From: Victivallaceae bacterium
GTDB lineage: Bacteria; Verrucomicrobiota; Lentisphaeria; Victivallales; Victivallaceae
DNA: 44,816 bases
Reading direction: 5' to 3'
Assembly: GCA_024405735.1 (NCBI GenBank)
Contig: JAKSOF010000004.1
Location: forward strand, 1 to 44,816
The position numbers and the translations under genes were made by a program. Below, piece after piece: positions 8,748 through 16,578 of this stretch. The notes under the pieces were generated by a model. It worked only from the letters and a program-made list of their open reading frames with translations, searched no databases and had not been told where the DNA came from. The stretch's first letter is position 1. Every line of letters starts with the position of its first letter.

Positions 8748-9803
8748 ATGTTGAATGATTCCGCCCGCAATTCGTACCGCAAATCCCCATCGAACCAGCC
8801 GCAGGGCAAAATCCCCCGTTTCCTCGTCCTTTTGCTCATTTTTGCGGCGATCACGGCGTTGATCCTTTATTTCTGCATCCCGAAATCGCAAAGACCCTCT
8901 CTGAACGAACCGGAAACGGCGGCGCAGACCGAGCCGCCCAAGCCGGAACCGCCGAAATTCCGTTACCGCGAAGTCTCGCAAGCCGGGAATTTCGGCGCGC
9001 CGCTGGACTTTTCCCGCGCATTACACGGCAATGCGCTCGACAAAAAGATCCCCTACGCTTCCGAAGCGTTGAGCGGCATTATCGTCGACATGGACACGCG
9101 CCGCGTCCTCTGGGAACGCAATTGCCGCAAAGACGTGCCGATCGCGTCGATGACGAAAATGATGACTTTGCTCGTCGCGATGGAAACGCTCGAAGCCGAT
9201 CCCGCGCGCACGCTCGACGACGAGATCACCGTCACCAAATGCGTGATGCAGATCGAACGCACCGGGCTCGCCTTTCTGGAGCCCGGCGAAAAGATCACTT
9301 TCCGCGAGTTGCTCGGCTGCGCGGTCATCAAAAGCGCCAACGATGCGGCGCAGCAGATCGCCGAAGTTTCGGCGGGCAGCGTTGACAATTTCGTCGAAAA
9401 AATGAATCAGAAATCGCAGGATCTCGGTTTGTCGGCGAAATTCACCAATCCCCACGGGCTGACGGTCAAGGGCGTCACTTCGACCGCGTCCGCGCTCGAT
9501 ATGGTGCTCCTCGGCGAACGGCTTCTGGAATACCCCGTCGTCATGGATATGATGAAACTTCAGGAATTTTCCATCCGCAACGGCAAGACGAAATTCGTTT
9601 CGACCAACAAGCTCATCAATCCCCGCTATCCCGGCGTCGACGGGATGAAAACCGGATACACCCGCAAAGCGGGCTCCTGTCTGACTTTCAGCGTGTTGCG
9701 CAATCAGCGCCGTATCATGGGCTGTGTCACGGGATTCAAAACGGGACGCGACCGCGACAAATTCTGCCGCAAACTGATCGACTGGGCGTATCAGCAGAAA
9801 TAA
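8748..9803 (+). CDS. D-alanyl-D-alanine carboxypeptidase (PBP5/DacA family, S11 peptidase)
   Basis: The product is 351 aa. It trims the terminal D-Ala from peptidoglycan pentapeptides in the periplasm. One membrane segment at residues 24-43 follows a basic N-terminus, so it is N-terminally anchored rather than held by the usual C-terminal amphipathic helix. A Pro/Glu-rich linker (about 46-72) leads to the catalytic domain. The three active-site motifs are complete: S134-x-x-K137 in 'SMTK', S196-A-N198 in 'KSAND', and KTG near 301-303. The domain ends soon after, so the usual PBP5 C-terminal beta domain is missing or very short. ATG 8748 is preferred over an upstream TTG because AAAGGA precedes it. 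The 3' end overlaps the convergent pseudouridine-synthase gene by 13 bp. Confidence 0.92.
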   Translation: MLNDSARNSYRKSPSNQPQGKIPRFLVLLLIFAAITALILYFCIPKSQRPSLNEPETAAQTEPPKPEPPKFRYREVSQAGNFGAPLDFSRALHGNALDKKIPYASEALSGIIVDMDTRRVLWERNCRKDVPIASMTKMMTLLVAMETLEADPARTLDDEITVTKCVMQIERTGLAFLEPGEKITFRELLGCAVIKSANDAAQQIAEVSAGSVDNFVEKMNQKSQDLGLSAKFTNPHGLTVKGVTSTASALDMVLLGERLLEYPVVMDMMKLQEFSIRNGKTKFVSTNKLINPRYPGVDGMKTGYTRKAGSCLTFSVLRNQRRIMGCVTGFKTGRDRDKFCRKLIDWAYQQK

Positions 9804-10756
9804 TCCGCCTTTTCACCCGCGATTGTTTTCACCGCCTTTGCCATATCTTCCGGTATGGGAGCGGTGAATTTCATTTCCTCCCCGGTCAGCGGATGGGGAA
9901 TGACCAGTTTCCACGCGTGGAGCATCTGGCGGTCAATGCCGTCAAGATGCGTTTTATTTCCGCCGTAGAGCGCATCGCCGAGCACCGGAAATCCGAGATG
10001 CGCCATATGCACGCGGATCTGATGGGTGCGTCCCGTCGCGATCGCGACTTCGGCAAGCGAAAAATTTCTGCCGCCGATCTCCGCCGATCCGAGCAGACGG
10101 TAGCGCGAAACCGCCGTCTTGCCGTTGCGCTCCACGACCGCCATCTTTTTGCGGTTGACGGGGTGACGCCCGATCAGCGTCGTGATTTCCTGACTCGCCT
10201 TTGCCGGAATTCCGCAGAGGATCGCAAGATAAGTCTTGGAGGTCTCCCGCTCGGCAAAGGAACGGCTCAACTTGAATTGCGCTTCCGGCGTTTTGGCGAT
10301 GACGAGCACGCCGCTTGTTTCCTTGTCCAGACGGTGAACGATGCCGGGACGGCTGTCGGAGCAGTCAAAGCGCGTCGCCATATCGGGATAACGCCCCAAA
10401 AGCGCGTTGACGACAGTTCCTTCGTGCGTGCCGGCGCCGGGATGCACGACCACGCCGGAAGGTTTATTGATGACCAGCATCACCTCGTCTTCAAAAAGGA
10501 TCGGAAATGCGAAATTTTCCGCCGACGGCGTCGTATCGGCTTCCTCCGGGAGAAGTACCTGAACTTTTTCCCCGATCGTCAGCAACCGGCGCGGCACGTC
10601 GCACGGAACTCCGTCGACCGACACCCGGTGATCGCGGATGAGTTTTTGCAGAAAACTGCGCGAACTCGACGGAATCATTTCCGCCAGAATTTTATCGAGG
10701 CGGCTTTTTCCCTGATTTTCCGCAACGCGGAATTCAATTCTTTTCCCTTGCGCCAT
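9791..10756 (-). CDS. RluA/RluD-family 23S rRNA pseudouridine synthase
   Basis: The product is 321 aa. It isomerises specific uridines to pseudouridine, most likely in 23S rRNA. An S4 RNA-binding domain occupies residues about 17-65 and is followed by the catalytic domain with the 'HRLDKETSG' motif, whose Asp144 is the expected nucleophile. 'GRTHQIRVHMAHLGFPVLGD' supports the RluD branch. The start overlaps the end of lgt by 23 bp, so the two genes form an operon with lgt first. The end runs 13 bp into the convergent carboxypeptidase gene. The exact target uridines cannot be told from sequence, so no RluD symbol is given. Confidence 0.93.
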   Translation of the reverse strand: MAQGKRIEFRVAENQGKSRLDKILAEMIPSSSRSFLQKLIRDHRVSVDGVPCDVPRRLLTIGEKVQVLLPEEADTTPSAENFAFPILFEDEVMLVINKPSGVVVHPGAGTHEGTVVNALLGRYPDMATRFDCSDSRPGIVHRLDKETSGVLVIAKTPEAQFKLSRSFAERETSKTYLAILCGIPAKASQEITTLIGRHPVNRKKMAVVERNGKTAVSRYRLLGSAEIGGRNFSLAEVAIATGRTHQIRVHMAHLGFPVLGDALYGGNKTHLDGIDRQMLHAWKLVIPHPLTGEEMKFTAPIPEDMAKAVKTIAGEKADYFC

Positions 10757-11495
10757 GGTCGAAGTACCAGTAAAGCAGCGCCCCCGTCGGCACCAGTACG
10801 ATGCCGATCAGTTGCGCGATCGTGAAAAGACCGAAATAATGGTAGTTGTCCCCTCGGAAAAATTCGTTGATGAAGCGCAAAATACCGTAAAGCACAAAGT
10901 ATGCCGCCACCGTCGTGCCGCGTTTGCCCTTTTTCACGATCGCAAGCAAAATAAACAATACGACCAGATTTTCCGCCGTTTCAAACAGCTGGATCGGGTA
11001 ACGCGCCAAACCGTCCTGAAACTCCGGCGCCGTCGTTTTCGGATAGATCACGCCGAGCGCGCTATGGGTCACTTTGCCGTAACAGCAACCGTTGAGAAAA
11101 CAGCCGACGCGCCCGAACGCGTGCCCCAAAACCAACGCTATCGCCGCCAGATCAAGCAACCGGATGAAATCCCGTTTCTGCACTTTTGACCATATCCACA
11201 ATACCGGGATCGCCAGAAATCCGCCGTAAAACACCAACCCGCCGTGGTCGATCCGCACGATCTCCCACAGATTGTCGCGGTATTCGTCGAAAAATTGCAC
11301 CACATAAAAGATCCGCGCCCCGATCACCCCGGAAATGATCGTGACCAACAGCATCGACGACACCTGATCCGACGTGAGATCCGCGTGCTTGCGGCAACGG
11401 TTCACGATCCACGTCGCCGCCAGAAATCCCAATGCCGCCATCACCCCGTACCAGCGGACTTGCAATGCCCCGATCTGAAATGCTATCGGATTCAT
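10734..11495 (-). CDS. lgt: Prolipoprotein diacylglyceryl transferase
   Basis: The product is 253 aa with several membrane segments. It transfers diacylglycerol from phosphatidylglycerol to the lipobox cysteine of prolipoproteins at the inner membrane. The Lgt signature is at residues 125-140 ('HAFGRVGCFLNGCCYG'), preceded by the typical N-terminal 'VRWYGVMAALGF' and 'DHGGLVFYGG' segments and followed by 'RYPIQLFE' and 'LRFINEFFRGD'. A lipoprotein substrate is encoded in the window at 18402-20162. The start has an AAAGGATGA region upstream. A TATATT -10 lies near 11541, but its -35 is weak. It overlaps the downstream pseudouridine synthase by 23 bp. Confidence 0.97.
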   Translation of the reverse strand: MNPIAFQIGALQVRWYGVMAALGFLAATWIVNRCRKHADLTSDQVSSMLLVTIISGVIGARIFYVVQFFDEYRDNLWEIVRIDHGGLVFYGGFLAIPVLWIWSKVQKRDFIRLLDLAAIALVLGHAFGRVGCFLNGCCYGKVTHSALGVIYPKTTAPEFQDGLARYPIQLFETAENLVVLFILLAIVKKGKRGTTVAAYFVLYGILRFINEFFRGDNYHYFGLFTIAQLIGIVLVPTGALLYWYFDHGAREKN

Positions 11496-11621
11496 GATCT
11501 ATCATCCTTTCATTCCGCAAAAAATCTTCTTTTTTCCTTAATATACACTTTTTTTGCAAAAAATGCGATTGCTCAATGGATTTTTTTTCAAAATGAGGCT
11601 ATTTTATAACTCGTTCCCGGT

Positions 11622-11695
11622 AACCCCGTGGTGTAATGGTAGCACAACTGGTTTTGGTCCAGTTAGTCTAGGTTCGAATCCTGGCGGGGTTGCCA
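11622..11695 (+). tRNA. tRNA-Gln (anticodon UUG, CCA encoded)
   Basis: A complete 74-nt cloverleaf can be drawn. The acceptor AACCCCG pairs with CGGGGTT, the anticodon stem ACTGG/CCAGT holds the loop TTTTGGT with anticodon TTG, and the T arm CTAGG/CCTGG holds TTCGAAT. The discriminator is G and the CCA is encoded. A strong terminator follows 38 nt after the 3' end. It is the only tRNA in the window and sits at the head of a repeat array. Confidence 0.97.
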
Positions 11696-11733
11696 TCTAT
11701 GGCTTCTGTACGCCGAGAATCATGCGTATAAAC

Positions 11734-11773
11734 AAAAGTCGGTCGCAAACGATTGTTTGCACCGACTTTTTTA
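11734..11773 (+). terminator. Intrinsic terminator of tRNA-Gln
   Basis: The left arm 11734-11750 pairs with 11755-11770 around a GATT loop with a single bulged C, and T8 closes it. An outer 10-bp inverted repeat (GAGAATCATG at 11714-11723 with CATGATTCTC at 11801-11810) encloses it. Confidence 0.88.
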
Positions 11774-12240
11774 TTATACTTCCTGCGCGTTGTCACGCGC
11801 CATGATTCTCTTGGGGGTTGCGTTTCGCTTCGCTCACGCTCGCCGCTATAATTACGTGCGCTCTCTATCGTTCGCGCCCTCCATTATGCGTCGTGCCATC
11901 TTAATGGGCCTCGACAAAAGGTTTTCAAACACTCACCGTCGGTCGCAAACTATTGTTTGCACCGACTTTTTTATTATACTTCCTGCGCGTTGTCACGCGC
12001 CATGATTCTCTTGGGGGGTTGCGCTCGTTTCTCTCGCGCTCACCGCTACGCGGTGTGCCATCTTAATGGGCCTCGACAAAAGGTTTTCAAACACTCACCG
12101 TCGGTCGCAAACTTGTTTGCACCATCTCTTTTATTTTGTTCTTTTGCGCGTTATCACGCGCCATGATTCTCTTGGGGGGTTGCGTTTCGCTTCGCTCACG
12201 CTCGCCGCTATAATTACGTGCGCTCTCTCACGTTCGCGCT
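11734..12240 (+). repeat. Tandem array C of three 145-200-bp units behind tRNA-Gln
   Basis: Three units start at 11738, 11938 and 12100. Each begins with GTCGGTCGCAAAC and its partner GTTTGC, i.e. a copy of the tRNA terminator. The hairpin is intact in units 1 and 2 (11938-11966) and decayed in unit 3. A GCGCGT/ACGCGC hairpin and CATGATTCTCTTGGGGG follow in all three. A 40-bp junction block with ATGGGCCTCGAC is shared at about 11897 and 12057, and TTGCGTTTCGCTTCGCTCACG is shared by units 1 and 3. Short open frames here differ in codon use from the neighbours and only mirror the repeat, so I see no gene between 11696 and 12538. Confidence 0.85.
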
Positions 12241-12262
12241 CTCAGTTGCTTTGGGAAATGCA

Positions 12263-12412
12263 GCAACTGCGCTGTCATCCTCTACGGACTTTTACGGACA
12301 AAACCGACGCGTCATCATTACGTGATTTTATCCTTTCCTCATTACGCTGATTGTCCGTTAGTGTCCATTCCCGCTTTTTTTCGCCCGGCAGGGCGGGGCA
12401 AACATCTGCGCG
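12263..12412 (-). repeat. Dispersed intergenic repeat B, copy 1
   Basis: The reverse complement matches 28055-28217. Shared parts are the CGCCCTGCCGGGCG hairpin, a run of AACGGAC-like heptamers, a nearly unchanged core containing AATGAGGAAAGGATAAAATC, and TTTTGTCCGTAAAAGTCCGT followed by GAGGATGACA and GCAGTTGC. It sits at the end of tandem array C and upstream of the helicase promoter. No coding function is supported. Confidence 0.8.
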
Positions 12413-12445
12413 GGATTCTCTCATCTCTCATAACTCATAACTATT

Positions 12446-12474
12446 TTGTAAAAATCCCCAACCGGATGTATATT
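12446..12474 (+). promoter_or_regulatory. Promoter of the DEAD-box helicase gene
   Basis: TTGTAA (12446-12451) and TATATT (12469-12474) are separated by 17 bp. The leader to the GTG start is about 58 nt, longer than most here. Confidence 0.65.
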
Positions 12475-12538
12475 ATGGTAATAATATCGTATCATTGCCG
12501 ATGATTTCTGTATTTCATAGTTGTTTGAGAGGTAAAAA

Positions 12539-14041
12539 GTGTTGACATCGTTAAGCCGGATCGTCCGGAAAATTTTTGGCGTCACGGAAAAAACGGCGCC
12601 GGAAAAGAAAAATCAAAAAAAATCTTCGCATCCGGCGGAAAAAAAGCCGCGCGCGTCCAGGCGTCCCGTTGCGACAGAGGGAAAAAAGAATCTGACGAAG
12701 CCGAAAAAAGAAAGTGTTTCGCCATCGCCCGCGCCGAAGCCGGTCATCCCGCCCAAACCTGCCGAGTTGAAAATCGCTCCGGCGGTCGAGGGAAAATTGC
12801 GTTTCACCGATCTTGCGTTGCACAAGGACGTTCTTTTCGGAGTTCAGGCGGCGGGTTTTGAATACTGCACGCCGATCCAGTCGCTCGCGTTGCCGGAGTT
12901 GCTCAAAAAGCGCGACCTTGCGGCGCGCGCCCAGACCGGGACCGGCAAAACTGCGGCATTTTTGCTCGCTTCTTTCACGGAACTTTTGAACCACCCGTTG
13001 TCGGAGCGCAGAAAAAACACGCCGCGCATCCTCGTGCTTGCCCCGACCCGCGAACTTGCCGCCCAGATCCACAAAGACGCGGTTCAACTCGGCATTTTCA
13101 CCGGACTTGCCAAAGAAGTCGTTTTCGGCGGCATGGATCACGAGAAACAACGCCGCGCGCTCAACAAGGAATTGGATCTGCTCGTCGGCACCCCGGGGCG
13201 CGTGATCGACTACTGTCAAAGCGGCGATCTTGATCTCTCTCAAGTGGAGATCCTCGTCATCGACGAAGCCGACCGGATGCTCGATATGGGCTTCATTCCC
13301 GATGTCAAGCGGATCGTCAGCCGGTTGCCGAAAAAGGGCAACCGTCAGACGTTGCTGTTTTCGGCGACGCTCGACGAAAGCATTTTGCGTCTGGCTTCGG
13401 GCTGGCTCGCCGACCCCGCCGTCGTCGAGAGCGAACCGGAAAAACTCGTCAGCGAAAACATCCGTCAGGAATTTTACTCGGTCTTGCGCGATGAAAAACT
13501 CGCATTGTTGCTCTACTTGCTCCGCCACGAAACTTACGAGCGCGTGATGATTTTCGGCAACCGCAAAGATGTCAATCTGCGTTTGCAGTACGACCTTGCC
13601 CGGTACGGTTTCGACGTGCCGGTGCTTTCCGGCGACATCGCGCAGGAAAAACGCATCAAAATCCTGGAAAAATTCCGTTCCGGCGCGGAAAAGATCGTCA
13701 TCGCCACCGACGTTGCCGCCCGCGGCATTCACGTCGACGACGTGTCGATGGTCATCAACTACGATTTGCCCGAACGCGCCGAAGATTACGTCCACCGCAT
13801 CGGACGCACCGGGCGCGCCGGACATACCGGCATCGCGATCAGTTTTCTTTGCGAATACGGCGCCTACTATCTCCCCGCGATCGAGGAAATGCTCAAAACG
13901 CAATTTCCCAGCACCTTGCCGACGGAGGAAATGTTACAGCTTCCTCCCGAAGTCCCCGGCGTCAAACCCCGTTTTGAAGAAGTTCACCATTCCGGAAGCG
14001 GCCGTCGCGGCCGCTCCGGCAGAAGTTCAAGGAAGCGTTGA
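12539..14041 (+). CDS. DEAD-box ATP-dependent RNA helicase (RhlE/DeaD-like)
   Basis: The product is 500 aa and unwinds RNA using ATP; in bacteria such proteins serve ribosome assembly, mRNA decay and cold growth. A Lys/Pro-rich, probably disordered N-tail (about 1-80) precedes the core. Motifs in order are Q-motif 'GFEYCTPIQ', motif I 'AQTGTGKT' near 131, 'PTRELA', 'TPGR', DEAD near 241, SAT near 275, 'ARGIHVDDV', and motif VI 'HRIGRTGRAG' near 419. A short Arg/Gly/Ser tail ends the protein. The start is GTG at 12539, with GAGAGG a few bases upstream; TTG at the next codon is an alternative. It leads a two-gene unit with the AllA-like gene 27 nt downstream. Confidence 0.93.
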   Translation: MLTSLSRIVRKIFGVTEKTAPEKKNQKKSSHPAEKKPRASRRPVATEGKKNLTKPKKESVSPSPAPKPVIPPKPAELKIAPAVEGKLRFTDLALHKDVLFGVQAAGFEYCTPIQSLALPELLKKRDLAARAQTGTGKTAAFLLASFTELLNHPLSERRKNTPRILVLAPTRELAAQIHKDAVQLGIFTGLAKEVVFGGMDHEKQRRALNKELDLLVGTPGRVIDYCQSGDLDLSQVEILVIDEADRMLDMGFIPDVKRIVSRLPKKGNRQTLLFSATLDESILRLASGWLADPAVVESEPEKLVSENIRQEFYSVLRDEKLALLLYLLRHETYERVMIFGNRKDVNLRLQYDLARYGFDVPVLSGDIAQEKRIKILEKFRSGAEKIVIATDVAARGIHVDDVSMVINYDLPERAEDYVHRIGRTGRAGHTGIAISFLCEYGAYYLPAIEEMLKTQFPSTLPTEEMLQLPPEVPGVKPRFEEVHHSGSGRRGRSGRSSRKR

Positions 14042-14068
14042 CCCCAAATCAAAAAAAGAGGTGTTGCA

Positions 14069-14569
14069 ATGAAAAGCGTCAAAGTTCAAAAGCTCAGCGT
14101 CGAAAAATTCGCCAAGTACGGCAGTTTTGCCGCTCTTATCAATCCCGATGCCGAAACCACGGGGTCCAAGGATGCGTCGATCGTCTTTTACCGCGATATG
14201 GTGCAACAGGAACTTTTCGGACGGAATCCCTCTTTTTCCACCTGCCGCATGAAACCGCGTCCGATGGTGATCGACGCGGGAGAATATCACAATCACACCT
14301 GTGAAGTTTCGATGCCGCTCAACGCGGATGCGCTCGTCTGGGTCGCCCCTGCGGATTGTTCCAAAAACGTGCCCGTCGACAAAATCGAAGTTTTCCTCGT
14401 TCCGCGCGGCACGATCCTCTCTATCCGTCCCGGCGTCTGGCATCACGCCGCCTTCGCCATCGACAATCAGCCGCTTGATGTGATGATCGTTTTGCCGGAA
14501 CGCGCCTACGTCAACGATTGCGTCGGCGTTGCGATCCCCAAAGCGGATCAGCGCAAGATCCAGTACTGA
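14069..14569 (+). CDS. AllA-like (ureidoglycolate-lyase-fold) protein
   Basis: The product is 166 aa, the length of ureidoglycolate lyase AllA. The pattern fits that cupin-like family: an N-terminal 'FAKYGSF' segment, central 'CEVSMPLNADALVWVAPA', then 'IEVFLVPRGTILSIRPGVWHH' and 'YVNDCVGVAI' near the end, paralleling AllA 'FRAFI...NYHRNVWHHPLFA' and 'SDNCDVESI'. AllA releases urea from ureidoglycolate in allantoin use, but no other allantoin or purine gene is nearby, so the real substrate may differ. It has GAGGTG upstream of ATG and follows the helicase on the same transcript. A terminator at 14585 closes the unit. Confidence 0.6.
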   Translation: MKSVKVQKLSVEKFAKYGSFAALINPDAETTGSKDASIVFYRDMVQQELFGRNPSFSTCRMKPRPMVIDAGEYHNHTCEVSMPLNADALVWVAPADCSKNVPVDKIEVFLVPRGTILSIRPGVWHHAAFAIDNQPLDVMIVLPERAYVNDCVGVAIPKADQRKIQY

Positions 14570-14584
14570 TTTACGCAAAAAAGC

Positions 14585-14631
14585 AAAGGTTGTTGCCTCA
14601 TCCGACGGGGGTGCGGCAACAGCTTTTTTTT
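14585..14631 (+). terminator. Intrinsic terminator of the helicase-AllA unit
   Basis: A 13-bp stem with two G-U pairs (14585-14597 with 14615-14627), a 17-nt loop and a T8 run at 14624-14631. The arm core GTTGTTGCC/GGCAACAGC resembles the terminators of fucI and secA. Confidence 0.8.
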
Positions 14632-14648
14632 GCGCCTGCTCACAGAAC

Positions 14649-14680
14649 AAAAAAAAGACCGTCGCGGTTTCCCGCGACGG
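14649..14680 (-). terminator. Intrinsic terminator of the MotA/B-like unit
   Basis: A perfect 9-bp GC-rich stem (14659-14667 with 14672-14680) with loop TTTC is followed on the minus strand by a T-run at 14649-14656. It lies 20 bp beyond the stop codon of the coiled-coil gene. Confidence 0.88.
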
Positions 14681-14700
14681 CTTTTGCCGAATGATCTTTT

Positions 14701-16578
14701 TCAGCGTTTGAGGTGCGTACGCATATAATCGCCGAACTGGTGATACAACTGATCGGTCACTTCGGCGGAAATCTGAATTTTTTCCGCATCCTGCCAGAGG
14801 GAGGCATCGCAAAGGGCGACGCGCGCTTCCTCGTAACGCCCGGCTTCGGCGAGCGAAACGACGACACCGACAAAATCACCGTCGTTGGTCATCACGAAAT
14901 CGCCGATTTTCGCCTTGATCTCGTTGGCGTTGCGGGCGTTGTTGCGGATGATCAATGCGGAAGCCCCCGGTTGAAGATCCAGTGAGCAGCGGTCGCCGAG
15001 CGGCGTACTGTCTTTGCCGCAACTGGTCGTCTTGAAAAGGGTAAGACGCTGGACCCCGCGTTGACGGAGTTTATCCGCCGGAACGGCGCGAAGCGGCTGA
15101 ACTCCGGCGATTTGTGCAATTTCAAAGGCGCCGAGATAAGGTTCGCGTTTGGAAACGAGCAACGGGGTTGTTATTTTCGATGCCGCCGCTTTGCCGCCGG
15201 AAAGGTGAAATGCCAGTTTGTCCACTTTTTGGAAGTGGAAAGGCTCGCCATCGCCGCCGGCAAACATCGGCAATGCGCCGATCAGATAACTTTTGTCGCC
15301 GAGTTTCACGACGGGCAGATAGTGGACAAAATTGCGGCCGAGATCGCTCAACACGCGCTTTTCATGGATCTCAATGCCGAGTTTCACGACGGCATTCTGA
15401 TAATGGTCGAATAAATTCGTCCCGGTCTGCTGACGCAAGAACTGCAACTGCTCCTTGGCGGCTTTTTCCGCCGCCTGTGACTCCACAAGTTGCTTTTTGG
15501 TTACGGCAAGCGCGGTTTGCGCGGCTTTTTCCGATGCGCCTTTTGCCGCCAGTTCGACGGCGGCGATTTTGGAAAGATTTTCCATATTGTTGCGGGCGAT
15601 CTCGGCTTCGCGGCGACGTACATTCGCCTGAGTCAATTCACGCTCCAGTTTCCCCGCCTTGTCCTTCATTTCCGCCAGTTCCCGCGCGGTGGCGGCATTT
15701 TGTCCGCGGAGCCGATTCAATTCCTCCTCGGTCTGCGAATTGCGGCGGATGGTGATTTTCACTTGTCCCTGCACATCCTGCAATTCCCGCTGAGTCTGAT
15801 CGAGCCGGGTCCGGGTGCGGATCAACTCCGTTTTCGATTTTTCCGCGGCATCCCGGTTGGCGGCGGCATTCTTTTTGGAAGCGTCCAGTTCCGTCTCCAG
15901 ACGGGTGCTCTGCAAGCGTGATTTCTCCAACGCGGTCTGCGTTTTGGCGAGATCCTGACGCGAATTTGCCAAGGCTTTTTCCGACAGCGTCAATGCCGCC
16001 TGCGACTGCGCCAAAGCGGCGGTTTTTTTCTCATTTTCCTGCGTTACTTTGCTCAACGACGAACTCATCCGGTTGACGTCGTAGCGCAATTTCGCCTCGC
16101 TCTCGCGCGTCTGCTGCAATGCGCCCTGCGCTTCCTTAAGCATTTCGCGCACCATCCGGATCGAAGCGTTTTTTTCGCGGTCGCGGACTTCCGCCTCGAT
16201 GCGGCGCAGTTTTTCCTGATTGAGCCGTTTTTCCAATTCCTCGCGGGAAAGATTTCCGGTGTTTTCCGGCGTACTCTTGGCGAGTTCCTGAAGCCGCTCC
16301 ATTTCCATCTCGTTTTGGGCGAGTTTGCGGTTCAATTCCTCCAGTTTCGCCTCGTTTTCCGCCGTCATATTGCCGCGCTCGATGTTTTCGCGCAAAGCGG
16401 CGCGCAGTTGCAGAAGCTCGCCGCGGCTGCGCTCCAGCTCGACGATCAGCACGCGCGTACTGTTGGCGTCAAGTCCGATGCCGCTGCCGCTTGAGTTTGC
16501 CGGGACCATTCCCGTCATCATCGAAAGCATCGACGATACGAGAAAGTCGCAAATGACGATTAGAATTGACCGATTCAC
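14701..16578 (-). CDS. Membrane-anchored coiled-coil protein, MotB/TolR-like N-terminus
   Basis: The product is 625 aa. A single N-terminal membrane helix (residues 4-24) carries an acidic residue, Asp11, in 'VICDFLVSSML', as in the proton-carrying helix of MotB, ExbD and TolR. A very long, Glu/Lys/Arg/Ala-rich heptad region (about 45-390) is almost certainly a coiled coil. The C-terminal 220 residues form a separate globular domain with many beta-type stretches; 'IGDFVMTNDGDFVGVVVS' faintly recalls the last strands of trypsin-like folds, but no catalytic triad is visible. No OmpA-type peptidoglycan-binding domain is recognised. The start is GTG, overlapping the upstream TGA (GTGA), so translation is coupled to the 177-aa partner. 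The function is unknown; a force-transmitting partner of an ion-driven channel is an inference. Confidence 0.6.
   Translation of the reverse strand: MNRSILIVICDFLVSSMLSMMTGMVPANSSGSGIGLDANSTRVLIVELERSRGELLQLRAALRENIERGNMTAENEAKLEELNRKLAQNEMEMERLQELAKSTPENTGNLSREELEKRLNQEKLRRIEAEVRDREKNASIRMVREMLKEAQGALQQTRESEAKLRYDVNRMSSSLSKVTQENEKKTAALAQSQAALTLSEKALANSRQDLAKTQTALEKSRLQSTRLETELDASKKNAAANRDAAEKSKTELIRTRTRLDQTQRELQDVQGQVKITIRRNSQTEEELNRLRGQNAATARELAEMKDKAGKLERELTQANVRRREAEIARNNMENLSKIAAVELAAKGASEKAAQTALAVTKKQLVESQAAEKAAKEQLQFLRQQTGTNLFDHYQNAVVKLGIEIHEKRVLSDLGRNFVHYLPVVKLGDKSYLIGALPMFAGGDGEPFHFQKVDKLAFHLSGGKAAASKITTPLLVSKREPYLGAFEIAQIAGVQPLRAVPADKLRQRGVQRLTLFKTTSCGKDSTPLGDRCSLDLQPGASALIIRNNARNANEIKAKIGDFVMTNDGDFVGVVVSLAEAGRYEEARVALCDASLWQDAEKIQISAEVTDQLYHQFGDYMRTHLKR

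Noticed and set aside
11734-12240. CRISPR array
   Set aside because: The units are 145-200 bp with internal rearrangement, not 23-50-bp repeats with unique spacers, and no cas genes are in the window.
11757-12350. Series of short open frames starting MHRLFYYTSCALSRAM in the repeat array
   Set aside because: The peptides are identical because the DNA is repeated; they start inside terminator hairpins, lack ribosome sites and resemble no protein.
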